Assembly: GCF_030698125.1 (NCBI RefSeq)
Contig: NZ_JAUYNV010000005.1
Location: 62,001 to 126,000 of the forward strand
Source of the DNA: Methyloversatilis sp.
Lineage (GTDB): Bacteria; Pseudomonadota; Gammaproteobacteria; Burkholderiales; Rhodocyclaceae
DNA length: 64,000 nt
Direction of reading: 5' to 3'
Every line of letters begins with the position of its first letter. Position 1 is the stretch's first letter. The notes beneath the pieces were generated by a model that saw nothing but the letters and a program-made list of their open reading frames with translations, made no database searches and had not been told where the DNA came from. Positions 25,756 through 33,865 of this stretch are shown piece after piece. The translations under genes were made by a program, and so were the position numbers.

Positions 25756-26352
25756 TCAGGGGGCTCCGGGCGCTGCGTCGGTGAAACTGTAGCCGGCGCA
25801 CAACGCATCCTTGTTGCCCCAGGTGGCGCCGGAACTGACCCGTGCTTCGGCCTCGGCGCAGGTCATCCAGTCCGGTCGCACACCGAGCAGGTGGTCCATG
25901 CGCGCCCAGAACAGGTCGTAGAGTGCGGTGCCCTTGACCGGACCGCCGATGCGCGGCGTGGTCTGGGTGGTCGGCGTCATGCCGAAGGACGACACCGTCG
26001 TGCTGCGCTTGTAGGTGAGCAGCGAAAGCCGCGCTTTCGTGCCGCCACCGGTTTCGCTGACCGTCAGCGTCCAGCTGTCGTCGCCGACGATGCGCACCAT
26101 CTGCGAATAGAACACCCAGTCGCGTTCTGCGACCAGACTGCCGTCACCCGGCTTGATCCGGAAGTCGTCGCCGTCGGCCAGTCGCCACAGCCGGGTGGCG
26201 GCGGCCATTACGTCCTGCGCGGTGCGGCCCGGATAATCGCGCGTCAGCACCTGTTCGAGTTCGGCCTCGCTCATCGGCGGGCGCGGGGTGACACATCCGG
26301 TCAGGCAGGACGCACCGAGCAGCAGTGCGGCCAGGGGGAGAAATCGCTTCAT
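25756..26352 (-). CDS. predicted lipoprotein
   Basis: A 198-residue protein with a lipoprotein signal (LLLGASCLTGC, lipobox LTGC). The mature part holds a helix (SEAELEQVLTRDYPGRTAQDVMAAATRLWRL) and a beta-rich section with RDWVFYSQMVRIVGDDSWTLTV. I recognise no named family. It stands alone on the minus strand between two plus-strand genes. Confidence 0.8.
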   Translation of the reverse strand: MKRFLPLAALLLGASCLTGCVTPRPPMSEAELEQVLTRDYPGRTAQDVMAAATRLWRLADGDDFRIKPGDGSLVAERDWVFYSQMVRIVGDDSWTLTVSETGGGTKARLSLLTYKRSTTVSSFGMTPTTQTTPRIGGPVKGTALYDLFWARMDHLLGVRPDWMTCAEAEARVSSGATWGNKDALCAGYSFTDAAPGAP

Positions 26353-26524
26353 CGGTTCGGGGCTCGCTGGTGGGTGAATTCGTGCGCCCGGTCATTCGCT
26401 CGGGCCGCACCCGCAGGGCGGTGCGTCGACAATGATGCCGTCAATCGCGCCCGCGCGCGTCGGCACCGCGCCGGGCGCCTTCGGGGTAGCATCGCGACTT
26501 TCCGCAATATCGCCCCACGTCGGC

Positions 26525-27574
26525 ATGTCAGATTCCCGAACGGACGCCATCACGGTTGCCGTCTATTTCGTCGCCTCTCCCCTGCAGTACCTCGCGGCGC
26601 AGCGCATCGCGGGCGATATCGAGCCCGGCGCGCGTCAGGTGCTGGTCTGGTACAAGCCGGGCCTGAAGCCGGTGGTCGCCGCCTCGGAATGGGATGCGTG
26701 CAGCTACATGCCATGGCCGCGCTGGGAGCCGCTGCCCGGCTGGTTCGGGCGACACCGCCGACTGCGTGCGAACATCGATCTGGTGGCCGGGCTGGTCGGG
26801 CGATGCGACACCTTGCTGCTGCACAGCGCGGTGTTCGACACCGAAGCGATCAATTACTTCCTGCATGCGCTGCCGCGCCGCGCCGGCGCGCGCACGATGC
26901 ATGCGCGGATACTGCCCGACGGGCTGATCAGCATCCGCCGCTACCCGCTGTCGCTGCCGAAGCGGCTGATGCAGCGTGTCCGCCTGCTGCGTCGCCTGAC
27001 TGCGCCCGAACTGCGCTACCGCTGTTTCGAAGGCGACCGCATCGGTTCGGACGCGGACTTCTGCGACCGCATCTACGTGCTGCCCGGTCTGCCGCACGCC
27101 TATCCGGCCGACAAGGTGCGCGTGCTGCCGCCGCTGGTCGGCCGCGCTCAGGCGGTCGCCGATGATGCGGACGTGCCGCGCCGCGCACTGGTGATCGGCC
27201 AGCCGCTGGTCGGTGCCGGTCTGCTGCAGGCGTCCGCGCTGGCACCGCTGACCCAACGCATCCGCGGCTGGCTGACCGGGCAGGGCATTGCGCAGATCGA
27301 TTACAAGGCGCACCCGAAAGACCCCGGCCACGAACTGCGTCACCCCGACTACCAACTGATCGAGCCCGATTGCGCACTGGAAATGCATATGGCGCGAACC
27401 CGCTACGACGCCGTGGTGGGCGTGCGCTCGAGCGCGCTGCTGTTCGCGCGCCAGATCTATCCGCCGGCGGTGCAGGTGGTCGCCTTCGGCTGGGCTGACG
27501 CGCTGTTCAAGAGTGAGCAGGAAAAGACCGACATGAAGCACGCCTTCGAACAGTGCGGAGTGAGCTTCGCATGA
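26525..27574 (+). CDS. sialyltransferase-like glycosyltransferase (GT52/GT38-like)
   Basis: A 350-residue cytoplasmic protein. It begins with a Rossmann-like strand (AVYFVASPLQYLAAQRIA) and carries features of bacterial sialyl/polysialyltransferases: a P-D-G version of the D/E-D/E-G motif (ARILPDGLIS), the HP motif (DYKAHPKDPGHE) and a Ser-Ser motif (VGVRSSALLFARQ). The sugar donor need not be CMP-sialic acid. The start MSDSRTDA at 26525 is chosen because the upstream residues look random. Its stop overlaps the O-antigen ligase start, so it opens an envelope-polysaccharide operon. Confidence 0.65.
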   Translation: MSDSRTDAITVAVYFVASPLQYLAAQRIAGDIEPGARQVLVWYKPGLKPVVAASEWDACSYMPWPRWEPLPGWFGRHRRLRANIDLVAGLVGRCDTLLLHSAVFDTEAINYFLHALPRRAGARTMHARILPDGLISIRRYPLSLPKRLMQRVRLLRRLTAPELRYRCFEGDRIGSDADFCDRIYVLPGLPHAYPADKVRVLPPLVGRAQAVADDADVPRRALVIGQPLVGAGLLQASALAPLTQRIRGWLTGQGIAQIDYKAHPKDPGHELRHPDYQLIEPDCALEMHMARTRYDAVVGVRSSALLFARQIYPPAVQVVAFGWADALFKSEQEKTDMKHAFEQCGVSFA

Positions 27575-28791
27575 TCACCACGTTGCGCGAACGGATTCCG
27601 TTCATCAATTCCTGGCTGCTGGCCGGCGTGTTCTTCTCGATTCCACTGACCGTGGCGCCGGCCTACTGGCTGAGCGCGCTCATACTCGTCTTCTGGCTGG
27701 TCGAAGGACGCTACGCGGAAAAGTTGCGCGCACTGGCGGCCGAGCCGCTGGTGTGGCTGTTCGCCGCCTATTACGCGGTGTTCGCGGTCTCGCTGCTGTG
27801 GACCGAAGACCTCGACTGGGGCCGGCGCATGACCGGCCGACAGGGTTTCTTCCTGCTGTTTGCGCTGTATTTCAGCGTCGCGCGGCGCGAGCATTTCGGC
27901 CGCTACGTCAGCGCCTTCCTGCTGGCTATCGCCTGCTGCGAAGCGCTGGCCTTCTACAACTGGGCGCAACTGCACGTGTGGCCGGATCTGCCGGACGGCA
28001 TCCGGGTGGAGAAGGGGGCCGACGACACGGCGCCGTTCGTCGACCGCATGATGTACACGCCGGCGCTGGCGCTGGCCGGCTATCTGGCGGGGCATCGACT
28101 GTTGTTCGAGGCACGCACCGCCGGCGTGCGGGTGCTGTACGCCATCCTGCTGCTGACCACCACGCTCAATCTGCTGATCGCCGGTGGTCGCGCCGGCCTG
28201 CTTGGCTTTCTGGTTTTGCTGGCGCTGCTGGTGTTCCAGCGCTTCGCGCGCCGCCCGCTGCTCGCGGCAGTGCTGGCCGGCGTGCTGTCGCTCGGCATTG
28301 TGGCGGGTGGCTACGCCGGCAGCGACTACTTCCGCGAGCGGGTGGATGTCGGCATCGACGAACTGGTCAACTACCAGGACCGGCCCAATACGTCGATCGG
28401 CCTGCGCATCGTCTATGCCAGCAACGCATGGCGGATGTTTTCCGAATCGCCCTGGCTGGGTGTGGGCATCGGCGACTATCTGATCGAATACACGAAGGTG
28501 AATGCGATCCATACGCCGCAGTGGGAGCCGATGTACAACCCGCACAACCAGTATCTGTATGCGCTGACCAACGCCGGCATTCCGGCCGGCGTGCTGGTAC
28601 TGGCCGTACTGCTGTTCCCGCTCGTGCGACGCGGGCCGGAGGACGGCCGGCAACGCATCCGCAAGGCGCTGCCGGTGCTGTTCATTCCAATCTGCGTGTT
28701 CGAGTCGTATCTGATGCGTTCCAACCTCAGCATGATGTATGTGCTGTTCCTCGCTGCCCTGTGGTGTGGCGTGAAGGAGCGCCCGGCTTGA
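27571..28791 (+). CDS. O-antigen ligase-like membrane protein (WaaL/Wzy_C)
   Basis: A 406-residue inner-membrane protein with about 10-11 hydrophobic segments. The Wzy_C/WaaL signature is present: a segment with GGRAGLLGFLVLLALLVF, a long periplasmic loop (YFRERVDVGIDELVNYQDRPNTSIGLRI) and GVGIGDY followed by NPHNQYLYALTNAGIPAG. Such proteins join O-antigen or other sugars to lipid A core. ATGA overlaps the preceding stop, and the next gene starts at a TTG inside its stop region. The operon shows tight translational coupling. Confidence 0.85.
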   Translation: MITTLRERIPFINSWLLAGVFFSIPLTVAPAYWLSALILVFWLVEGRYAEKLRALAAEPLVWLFAAYYAVFAVSLLWTEDLDWGRRMTGRQGFFLLFALYFSVARREHFGRYVSAFLLAIACCEALAFYNWAQLHVWPDLPDGIRVEKGADDTAPFVDRMMYTPALALAGYLAGHRLLFEARTAGVRVLYAILLLTTTLNLLIAGGRAGLLGFLVLLALLVFQRFARRPLLAAVLAGVLSLGIVAGGYAGSDYFRERVDVGIDELVNYQDRPNTSIGLRIVYASNAWRMFSESPWLGVGIGDYLIEYTKVNAIHTPQWEPMYNPHNQYLYALTNAGIPAGVLVLAVLLFPLVRRGPEDGRQRIRKALPVLFIPICVFESYLMRSNLSMMYVLFLAALWCGVKERPA

Positions 28792-29822
28792 AGCGCATTC
28801 TCATCGTGCGTACTTCGGCCATCGGTGACGTGGTGTTCGCGTCACCGCTGGCGGCTGCGATCAAGCGCACCCATCCCGATGCTTTCGTCGCCTGGCTGGT
28901 CGAGCCGGGCATCGATGCGCTGATCGCGCACGACCCGGCCATTGATGCGCGCATCCTGTGGCCGAAGGCCGAGTGGGCGCAGCTGTGGCGCAGCGGTAGG
29001 CGCATCGAGTTGTGGCGCCGCGTGCGCACCTTGCGTGCGGAACTGCGCAGCCACCATTTCGATACCGTGCTCGATCTGCAGGGCCTGCTCAAAAGTGGCG
29101 TGCTCGCCTGGCTTTCGGGCGCGCCGACCCGTATCGGGCTGGGGTCGCGCGAAGGCAGCCAGTGGCTGATGACCCGCGTGGTGCCGCGCGGCGGCGACGT
29201 CGCCCGCATTTCGTCCGAATACCTGCACCTGGCCGAACAGCTCGAACTCGACACCGGCGATTTCATGCCGGCGCTGCATGTGGCACCCGAGGCCGACGCG
29301 CACGCGCAGGCGCTGCTGGCCGGATGCGGCCTGGCGCCCGGTCGTTACGCCGTATTCGCCGCCTTCACGACGCGGCCGCAGAAGCACTGGTTCGAAGACG
29401 CCTGGCAGGCGCTGGCGCCGCAACTGGCGGCGCGGACCGGTTTGACGCCGGTGCTGCTCGGTGGCCCGGGCGACGCGCAGGCGGCGGCCAGCATCGCAGC
29501 CGGTGCGCCCGGCCTGATCAATCTGGTCGGGCGGACGAAACTGCCGGAAGCGGCGGCACTGGTGCGCAGCGCCGGTCTGCTGGTCGGCGTCGATACCGGC
29601 CTCACGCACATGGGCATCGCGTTTTCGGTGCCGACCGTCGCCATTTTCGGGTCCACCTGCCCGTACACGAAGACCGGACGTGTCAACGCCCGCGTCATCT
29701 GGCTCGGCATGCACTGTTCGCCGTGCCGGCGCCGGCCGACCTGCGGTGGCGCCTGGACCTGCCTGCGCGACATCACGCCGGCGCGCGTGATGGAGGAGGT
29801 CGTCAAGGTGCGGTCGGCATGA
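28788..29822 (+). CDS. heptosyltransferase-like glycosyltransferase family 9
   Basis: A 344-residue ADP-heptose:LPS heptosyltransferase-type protein. N-terminal RILIVRTSAIGDVVFASPLAAAI and C-terminal LVGVDTGLTHMGIAFSVPTVAIFGST are hallmarks. It carries four cysteines near the end (HCSPCRRRPTCGGAWTC), often seen in this subgroup. The TTG at 28788 is used: it has AAGGAG at 28774-28779, overlaps the preceding stop, and gives the correct N-terminus. Likely acts on LPS inner core. Confidence 0.88.
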   Translation: MKRILIVRTSAIGDVVFASPLAAAIKRTHPDAFVAWLVEPGIDALIAHDPAIDARILWPKAEWAQLWRSGRRIELWRRVRTLRAELRSHHFDTVLDLQGLLKSGVLAWLSGAPTRIGLGSREGSQWLMTRVVPRGGDVARISSEYLHLAEQLELDTGDFMPALHVAPEADAHAQALLAGCGLAPGRYAVFAAFTTRPQKHWFEDAWQALAPQLAARTGLTPVLLGGPGDAQAAASIAAGAPGLINLVGRTKLPEAAALVRSAGLLVGVDTGLTHMGIAFSVPTVAIFGSTCPYTKTGRVNARVIWLGMHCSPCRRRPTCGGAWTCLRDITPARVMEEVVKVRSA

Positions 29823-30904
29823 AGGTGCTTCACGTCGAAGCCGGCAAGCATTATTACGGCGGCGCCCGTCAGGTGGCCTACATCGTCGAGGGCCTGGCGC
29901 GCCGTGGCGTGACCAACGTCCTCGCCTGCTCGCCCGGTGCAGGCATCGCCGGCGCGTGTGCCGGTCATGCGCAGGTGGTCGAGATGAAGATGGGCGGCGA
30001 TGCCGACGCCGCCATGGCGTTTCGACTGGCCGCACTGATCCGCAAGGCGCAGCCGGACATCGTGCATCTGCACAGTCGGCGCGGTGCCGACCTGTGGGGT
30101 GGCGTCGCCGCGCGGCTCACCGGCACGCGCTGCGTGCTGTCGCGTCGCGTGGACAACCCGGAAGCGCGCTGGCTGGTTGCGCTGAAGTACCGGTTGTTCG
30201 ACCACGTCATCACGATTTCCGAAGGGATCCGCCAGGTGCTGCTGTCGGAAGGGCTGGCGGCCGACCGGGTCAGCTGCGTGCGCAGCGCGGTCGACGCGAC
30301 GCCGTATCTCGCACCGGTCGACGCGGCCGCCTTCCGGCGCGAGTTCGATCTGCCGGCCGACGCGCGTGTGATCGGCGTCGTGGCGCAGCTCATCGCGCGC
30401 AAGGGCCATCGCTACGTGATCGATGCGGTCGATGCGCTGCGTGCGGCCTGTCCGGATGTGCGGGTGCTTTTTTTTGGCCAGGGACCGCTGCGCGAAGCGC
30501 TCGAAACCGAGGTACAGGCGCGCGGGCTGGACGGTGTCATCCGCTTCGCCGGCTTCCGCAGCGATCTGCCGCGCTGGCTCGGGGGGCTGGACATCCTCGC
30601 CCACCCGGCCGACATGGAGGGGCTGGGCGTATCGCTGCTGCAGGCTTCGGCTGCGGCGGTGCCCATCGTGACCTGCCGTGCCGGCGGTCTGCCCGAAGCA
30701 GTGGCCGACGGTGTCAGCGGCCTGCTGATCGAACCGGGCGATGTCGCCGCGCTCACTGCTGCACTGCGTCGCCTGCTGGACGACGCACCGCTGCGCCACC
30801 GCCTCGGCGCAGCCGGCCGGGCGCGCATACTGGCCGACTTTTCGGTCGACGCGATGGTGGACGGCAATCTTGCAATCTATCGTCGCCTGCTTGAACAGGA
30901 ATGA
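29819..30904 (+). CDS. glycosyltransferase family 4
   Basis: A 361-residue GT-B glycosyltransferase. It begins MKVLHVEAGKHYYGGARQVAYIVEGLARRG with the glycine-rich acceptor loop, then PDIVHLHSRRGADLWG, ITISEGIRQVL, VAQLIARKGHRYVIDAV, and the donor-site block HPADMEGLGVSLLQASAAAVPIV with the E-x7-E geometry. ATGA overlaps the GT9 stop. The specific sugar is not predictable. Confidence 0.88.
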   Translation: MKVLHVEAGKHYYGGARQVAYIVEGLARRGVTNVLACSPGAGIAGACAGHAQVVEMKMGGDADAAMAFRLAALIRKAQPDIVHLHSRRGADLWGGVAARLTGTRCVLSRRVDNPEARWLVALKYRLFDHVITISEGIRQVLLSEGLAADRVSCVRSAVDATPYLAPVDAAAFRREFDLPADARVIGVVAQLIARKGHRYVIDAVDALRAACPDVRVLFFGQGPLREALETEVQARGLDGVIRFAGFRSDLPRWLGGLDILAHPADMEGLGVSLLQASAAAVPIVTCRAGGLPEAVADGVSGLLIEPGDVAALTAALRRLLDDAPLRHRLGAAGRARILADFSVDAMVDGNLAIYRRLLEQE

Positions 30905-31551
30905 ACATGGTTCCCGCTGATCGTCGCATCGTTGTCGCCATTGCGCTGTTCACCGCGCTGCTGGCGCTGTTCCCGCTGTTGCTGAGCGAGGAATCCTTCG
31001 TCTGGGTGTTTTCGGAGGCAGGGCCGTTCGAGCGCCTGTCCGAACCTGCGTGGATTGTCACCGCGCTGATCGTGATCTTCCGCATCCGCCCGCTCGGTCC
31101 GCGTGCCTGGGCCTTCGCGCTGCTGTGCCTCGCGTTCGCTGCGCGCGAGGCGGACTGGCACAAGGCCTTCACCGGCGATAGCTTTCTGAAGAACAGTTTC
31201 TATCGCGACGCCGCGCGGCCGATCGAGGACAAGCTGATCTGCGGCGCCATCGCCCTCGTGCTGGTCGGGCTGTTGCTGTACGCCGGTTTCATCATCGCGC
31301 GCTTCCTGTTCTTGCGCGGTGGCTGGCGTTCCCGCTCGGGCGCATGGCTGCTGGCGGGGACCCTGCTGGTCGTCGCCGGCAAGGTGCTCGACCGCCTGCC
31401 GGCGACGCTGTCGGTCGATTACGGCATCGAGCTCGGACCGATGGTCAAGCTGTACGCCACGGCGTTCGAGGAAGGCATGGAAATGATCCATCCGATGATC
31501 CTCGGCTGGTCGGTCTGGATCAGCCAGTTCGAGCGGCGCTACCTGTCCTAG
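30901..31551 (+). CDS. hypothetical multi-pass membrane protein of the LPS operon
   Basis: A 216-residue inner-membrane protein with about five hydrophobic segments (IVVAIALFTALLALFPLLL, PAWIVTALIVIF, AFALLCLAFAAREADWH, ICGAIALVLVGLLLYAGFIIARFLF, SGAWLLAGTLLVVAGKVL). Charged motifs AREADWHKAF and FEEGMEMIHPMILGW flank the membrane parts. Not recognised. It overlaps the GT4 stop by 4 bp, so it belongs to the same operon. An alternative start lies at 30907. Confidence 0.75.
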   Translation: MNMVPADRRIVVAIALFTALLALFPLLLSEESFVWVFSEAGPFERLSEPAWIVTALIVIFRIRPLGPRAWAFALLCLAFAAREADWHKAFTGDSFLKNSFYRDAARPIEDKLICGAIALVLVGLLLYAGFIIARFLFLRGGWRSRSGAWLLAGTLLVVAGKVLDRLPATLSVDYGIELGPMVKLYATAFEEGMEMIHPMILGWSVWISQFERRYLS

Positions 31552-31579
31552 TCGAGGCCACGGAGTGGATGGTTCTCCC

Positions 31580-32248
31580 ATGGCGCCTTGCACCGGCAGG
31601 TCGCGCCTTCCCGACAGTGTCCAGACCGGCCCGCACGATCATCTTGCAGCGCTGATCGCGCGCCGCGCGCGCGGTGAATTCCGCAAGCCGGTGGCCGCCT
31701 TCAGTGCTGCGGCGTTCGCCAGTTTTACGCGCACCTGCGATCCAGCCCGTGCGCTGATCGTCGACAGTGGCTGCGGGGTCGGCGAAAGCACACGGCACCT
31801 GGCGGAGCGTTTTGCCGACCACTTCGTGCTCGGCGTTGACCAGTCGTCCGACCGCTTGTCGCGCGCCCCCGCGCTGCCCGGCAACGCTTTGCTTCTGCGT
31901 GCCGACATGACCGACATCTGGCTGCTGCTGCAGCGCCACGCCTGTCGTCCGGCGCGTCAGTACATGCTCTATCCGAACCCGTGGCCCAAGATCGGCCAGC
32001 TGGCGCGACGCTGGCCGGCGCATCCGGTTTTTCCGGTTGTGCTGGAGTTGGGCGGCATCATCGAGTGCCGCAGCAACTGGCGCATCTACGTCGAAGAGTT
32101 CGCGCTGGCCGCGCGGCTGATCGCAGGCCTCGAAGCGGGGGTCGAAAACTTCACGACCGACGCGCCGGAGACGCCGTTCGAGCGCAAATACCTGGCGAGC
32201 GGACATACGCTGTACCGCTGCGTGCTGAATGCGGGCGCCGCTTCATGA
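31580..32248 (+). CDS. TrmB-like SAM-dependent methyltransferase
   Basis: About 222 residues. It has the SAM motif VDSGCGVGESTRHLAERF and a TrmB-type segment, YPNPWPKIGQLARRWPAHPVF, near ELGGIIECRSNWRIYVEEF. This resembles tRNA (guanine-N7)-methyltransferase, but TrmB normally has FPDPWPKKRHNKRR and a TDxxxY block, so this looks like a divergent paralogue. The start is uncertain: ATG at 31580, or GTG at 31565 in the same frame. It follows the LPS operon after about 28 bp. Confidence 0.72.
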   Translation: MAPCTGRSRLPDSVQTGPHDHLAALIARRARGEFRKPVAAFSAAAFASFTRTCDPARALIVDSGCGVGESTRHLAERFADHFVLGVDQSSDRLSRAPALPGNALLLRADMTDIWLLLQRHACRPARQYMLYPNPWPKIGQLARRWPAHPVFPVVLELGGIIECRSNWRIYVEEFALAARLIAGLEAGVENFTTDAPETPFERKYLASGHTLYRCVLNAGAAS

Positions 32249-32313
32249 GTGGGCGGCGGACGTGTGATGCGGCCGGACGGGTAGCCCGGGCCACAATGAC
32301 GCGACGGTGATCT

Positions 32314-32507
32314 GTTGGGCATCGCTGCGCTCACCCCAACCTACGGGTCGTCCGGGTTTGTGGGGTAGGTTGGGGTGAGCGCAGCGATGCCCAACACACC
32401 ACACCGCACCCGCCCCAACCTGCGTCGCAGTAGCGCCCCATCGACATCTCCTCATCACCGCACCCGCGCCCGACCCGTAGGTTGGGGTGAGCGTAGCGAT
32501 GCCCAAC
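32314..32507. repeat. three copies of a 31 bp dispersed repeat
   Basis: The unit begins GTAGGTTGGGGTGAGCGCAG and ends CGATGCCCAAC. Copies lie at 32314-32344 (reverse orientation), 32365-32395 (forward, identical to the first) and 32477-32507 (forward, one change). The first two face each other and can form a long hairpin. This matches a class of intergenic repeats common in Beta- and Gammaproteobacteria. The 289 bp gap between the methyltransferase gene and murB holds nothing else that I recognise. Confidence 0.85.
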
Positions 32508-32537
32508 AGGCAACTGGCAGTCCACCCGACTGCGCGC

Positions 32538-33563
32538 TCAGCGCAGGATCAGTGGCTCGGGTTCGAGCGTCACGCCAAAGCGCGCGCGTACGCTGGCCTG
32601 GATGTCGGTGGCAAGGCCGAGCAGATCGGTGGCGGAGGCTTCTCCATGGTTAACCAGCACCAGTGCCTGCCTGTCATGTACGCCGGCATCGCCGCGGCGC
32701 ATGCCTTTCCAGCCGCACTGATCGATCAGCCAGGCAGCGGCGAATTTCATGGCGCCGCGCGCTGCGGCGTAGTGCGCTGCATCCGGGTGGGCGGCGAGCA
32801 GGCGGGCCGCGTCGGCAGCGGGCAGCACGGGGTTGCGGAAGAAGCTGCCGGCGTTGCCAAGCACGGCGGGGTCGGGCAGCTTGGCGCGGCGCACGGCGCA
32901 CACCGCGTCGAACACGTGCTGCGGTGTCACCTGCGTGACGCCGCGCGCGGCCAGTTCGCGTTTCAGGTCGGCGTAGTCGCAGCGCACACGCGCTTCGGTC
33001 GTCAGGCTGAAGGCCACGCGGGTGATGATGGCGCGCTGCGCCAGCTCGTGCTTGAACACGCTGTCGCGATAGCTGGCCCGGCATTCGGCGGCACTCAGGC
33101 GCAGCCAACGGCGGTCGGTCATGTCCCAGGCGTCGACGTGGTCGAGGCGATCGATCAGTTCTACGCCGTAGGCGCCGATGTTCTGGACGGGTGCGGCACC
33201 GACGGTGCCCGGTATCAGCGCGAGGTTTTCCAGTCCGTGCCAGCCGTGCGCCAGCGCGCAGGCGACCCAGTCATGCCAGTTTTCGCCCGCGGCGACCGAA
33301 ACCAGCACATCGGAGCCGGTGCGCGCCAGGACGTCGATGCCGCGCGTGCGCATGTGCAGCACCGTGCCGTCGACATCCCGTCCGAACACGATGTTGCTGC
33401 CTCCGCCGAGCACCAGCACCGGGCCGCCGGTGTCTTGGGCCGCTTCGGTCAGCGCCGGCAGGTCGGCAGCGTCATCCACCGGCTGCAGTCGCGCAGCGCG
33501 CGCCGGCAGGTGCAGGGTATTGAGATTACGCAGGTCGGCGTCGGTCTGGAGGGGCTGGATCAT
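32538..33563 (-). CDS. murB: UDP-N-acetylenolpyruvoylglucosamine reductase MurB
   Basis: A 341-residue FAD enzyme (type I, Escherichia-like) that makes UDP-N-acetylmuramate. FAD-binding segment VLVLGGGSNIVFG, then GWHGLENLALIPGTVGAAPVQNIGAYGVEL, catalytic Ser in LGNAGSFFRNPV and a final NHGEASATDLL. It is encoded alone on the minus strand, away from other cell-wall genes. No defect seen. Confidence 0.96.
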   Translation of the reverse strand: MIQPLQTDADLRNLNTLHLPARAARLQPVDDAADLPALTEAAQDTGGPVLVLGGGSNIVFGRDVDGTVLHMRTRGIDVLARTGSDVLVSVAAGENWHDWVACALAHGWHGLENLALIPGTVGAAPVQNIGAYGVELIDRLDHVDAWDMTDRRWLRLSAAECRASYRDSVFKHELAQRAIITRVAFSLTTEARVRCDYADLKRELAARGVTQVTPQHVFDAVCAVRRAKLPDPAVLGNAGSFFRNPVLPAADAARLLAAHPDAAHYAAARGAMKFAAAWLIDQCGWKGMRRGDAGVHDRQALVLVNHGEASATDLLGLATDIQASVRARFGVTLEPEPLILR

Positions 33564-33628
33564 GGTGCGCCGGGCAAAAAGGGCAGCGCGAGTATAGCCA
33601 AGCCCGTAGCCAAGCCCGCCGGACGGTC

Positions 33629-33657
33629 TTGGCGATGAATCGAATAAAAGATATCAT
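33629..33657 (+). promoter_or_regulatory. predicted acnB promoter
   Basis: TTGGCG (33629-33634) and TATCAT (33652-33657) are 17 bp apart in an AT-rich patch that stands out from the surroundings. The transcript would have a leader of about 200 nt before acnB. The rest of the 33564-33865 gap shows no gene that I can support. Confidence 0.5.
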
Positions 33658-33865
33658 ATATAAGACTTGAACCACCCGGCTGCGCGCCGCTATTGCAGTG
33701 CGCCATGCGGGTTTGCGAATGGCGGCAGCGCACGGGTATCGCTGTGTGGCAGCCGGTTCGCATCGGTACAGGCCGCGGATTTTCTGTCCGTGTCTTCGTG
33801 CGATGCACCATCGAGCCGGTGTGTCGTTCTATGATGCGAAATACCCGTCCACCGGAGGAACCACC

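Noticed and set aside
27753-28787. Extended start of the GT9 glycosyltransferase
   Set aside because: It would overlap the O-antigen ligase gene throughout; the TTG at 28788 has a good ribosome site and correct N-terminus.
29012-29818. Extended in-frame start of the GT4 glycosyltransferase
   Set aside because: The extension overlaps the GT9 gene in another frame; the ATGA overlap at 29819 gives the standard N-terminus.
32314-32507. CRISPR array
   Set aside because: Only three copies, one reversed, with unequal gaps of 20 and 81 bp; this is an intergenic palindromic repeat.
33698-33865. N-terminal extension of acnB
   Set aside because: The extra residues look random and Cys/Arg-rich; the GTG at 33866 has a strong ribosome site and gives the normal AcnB start.
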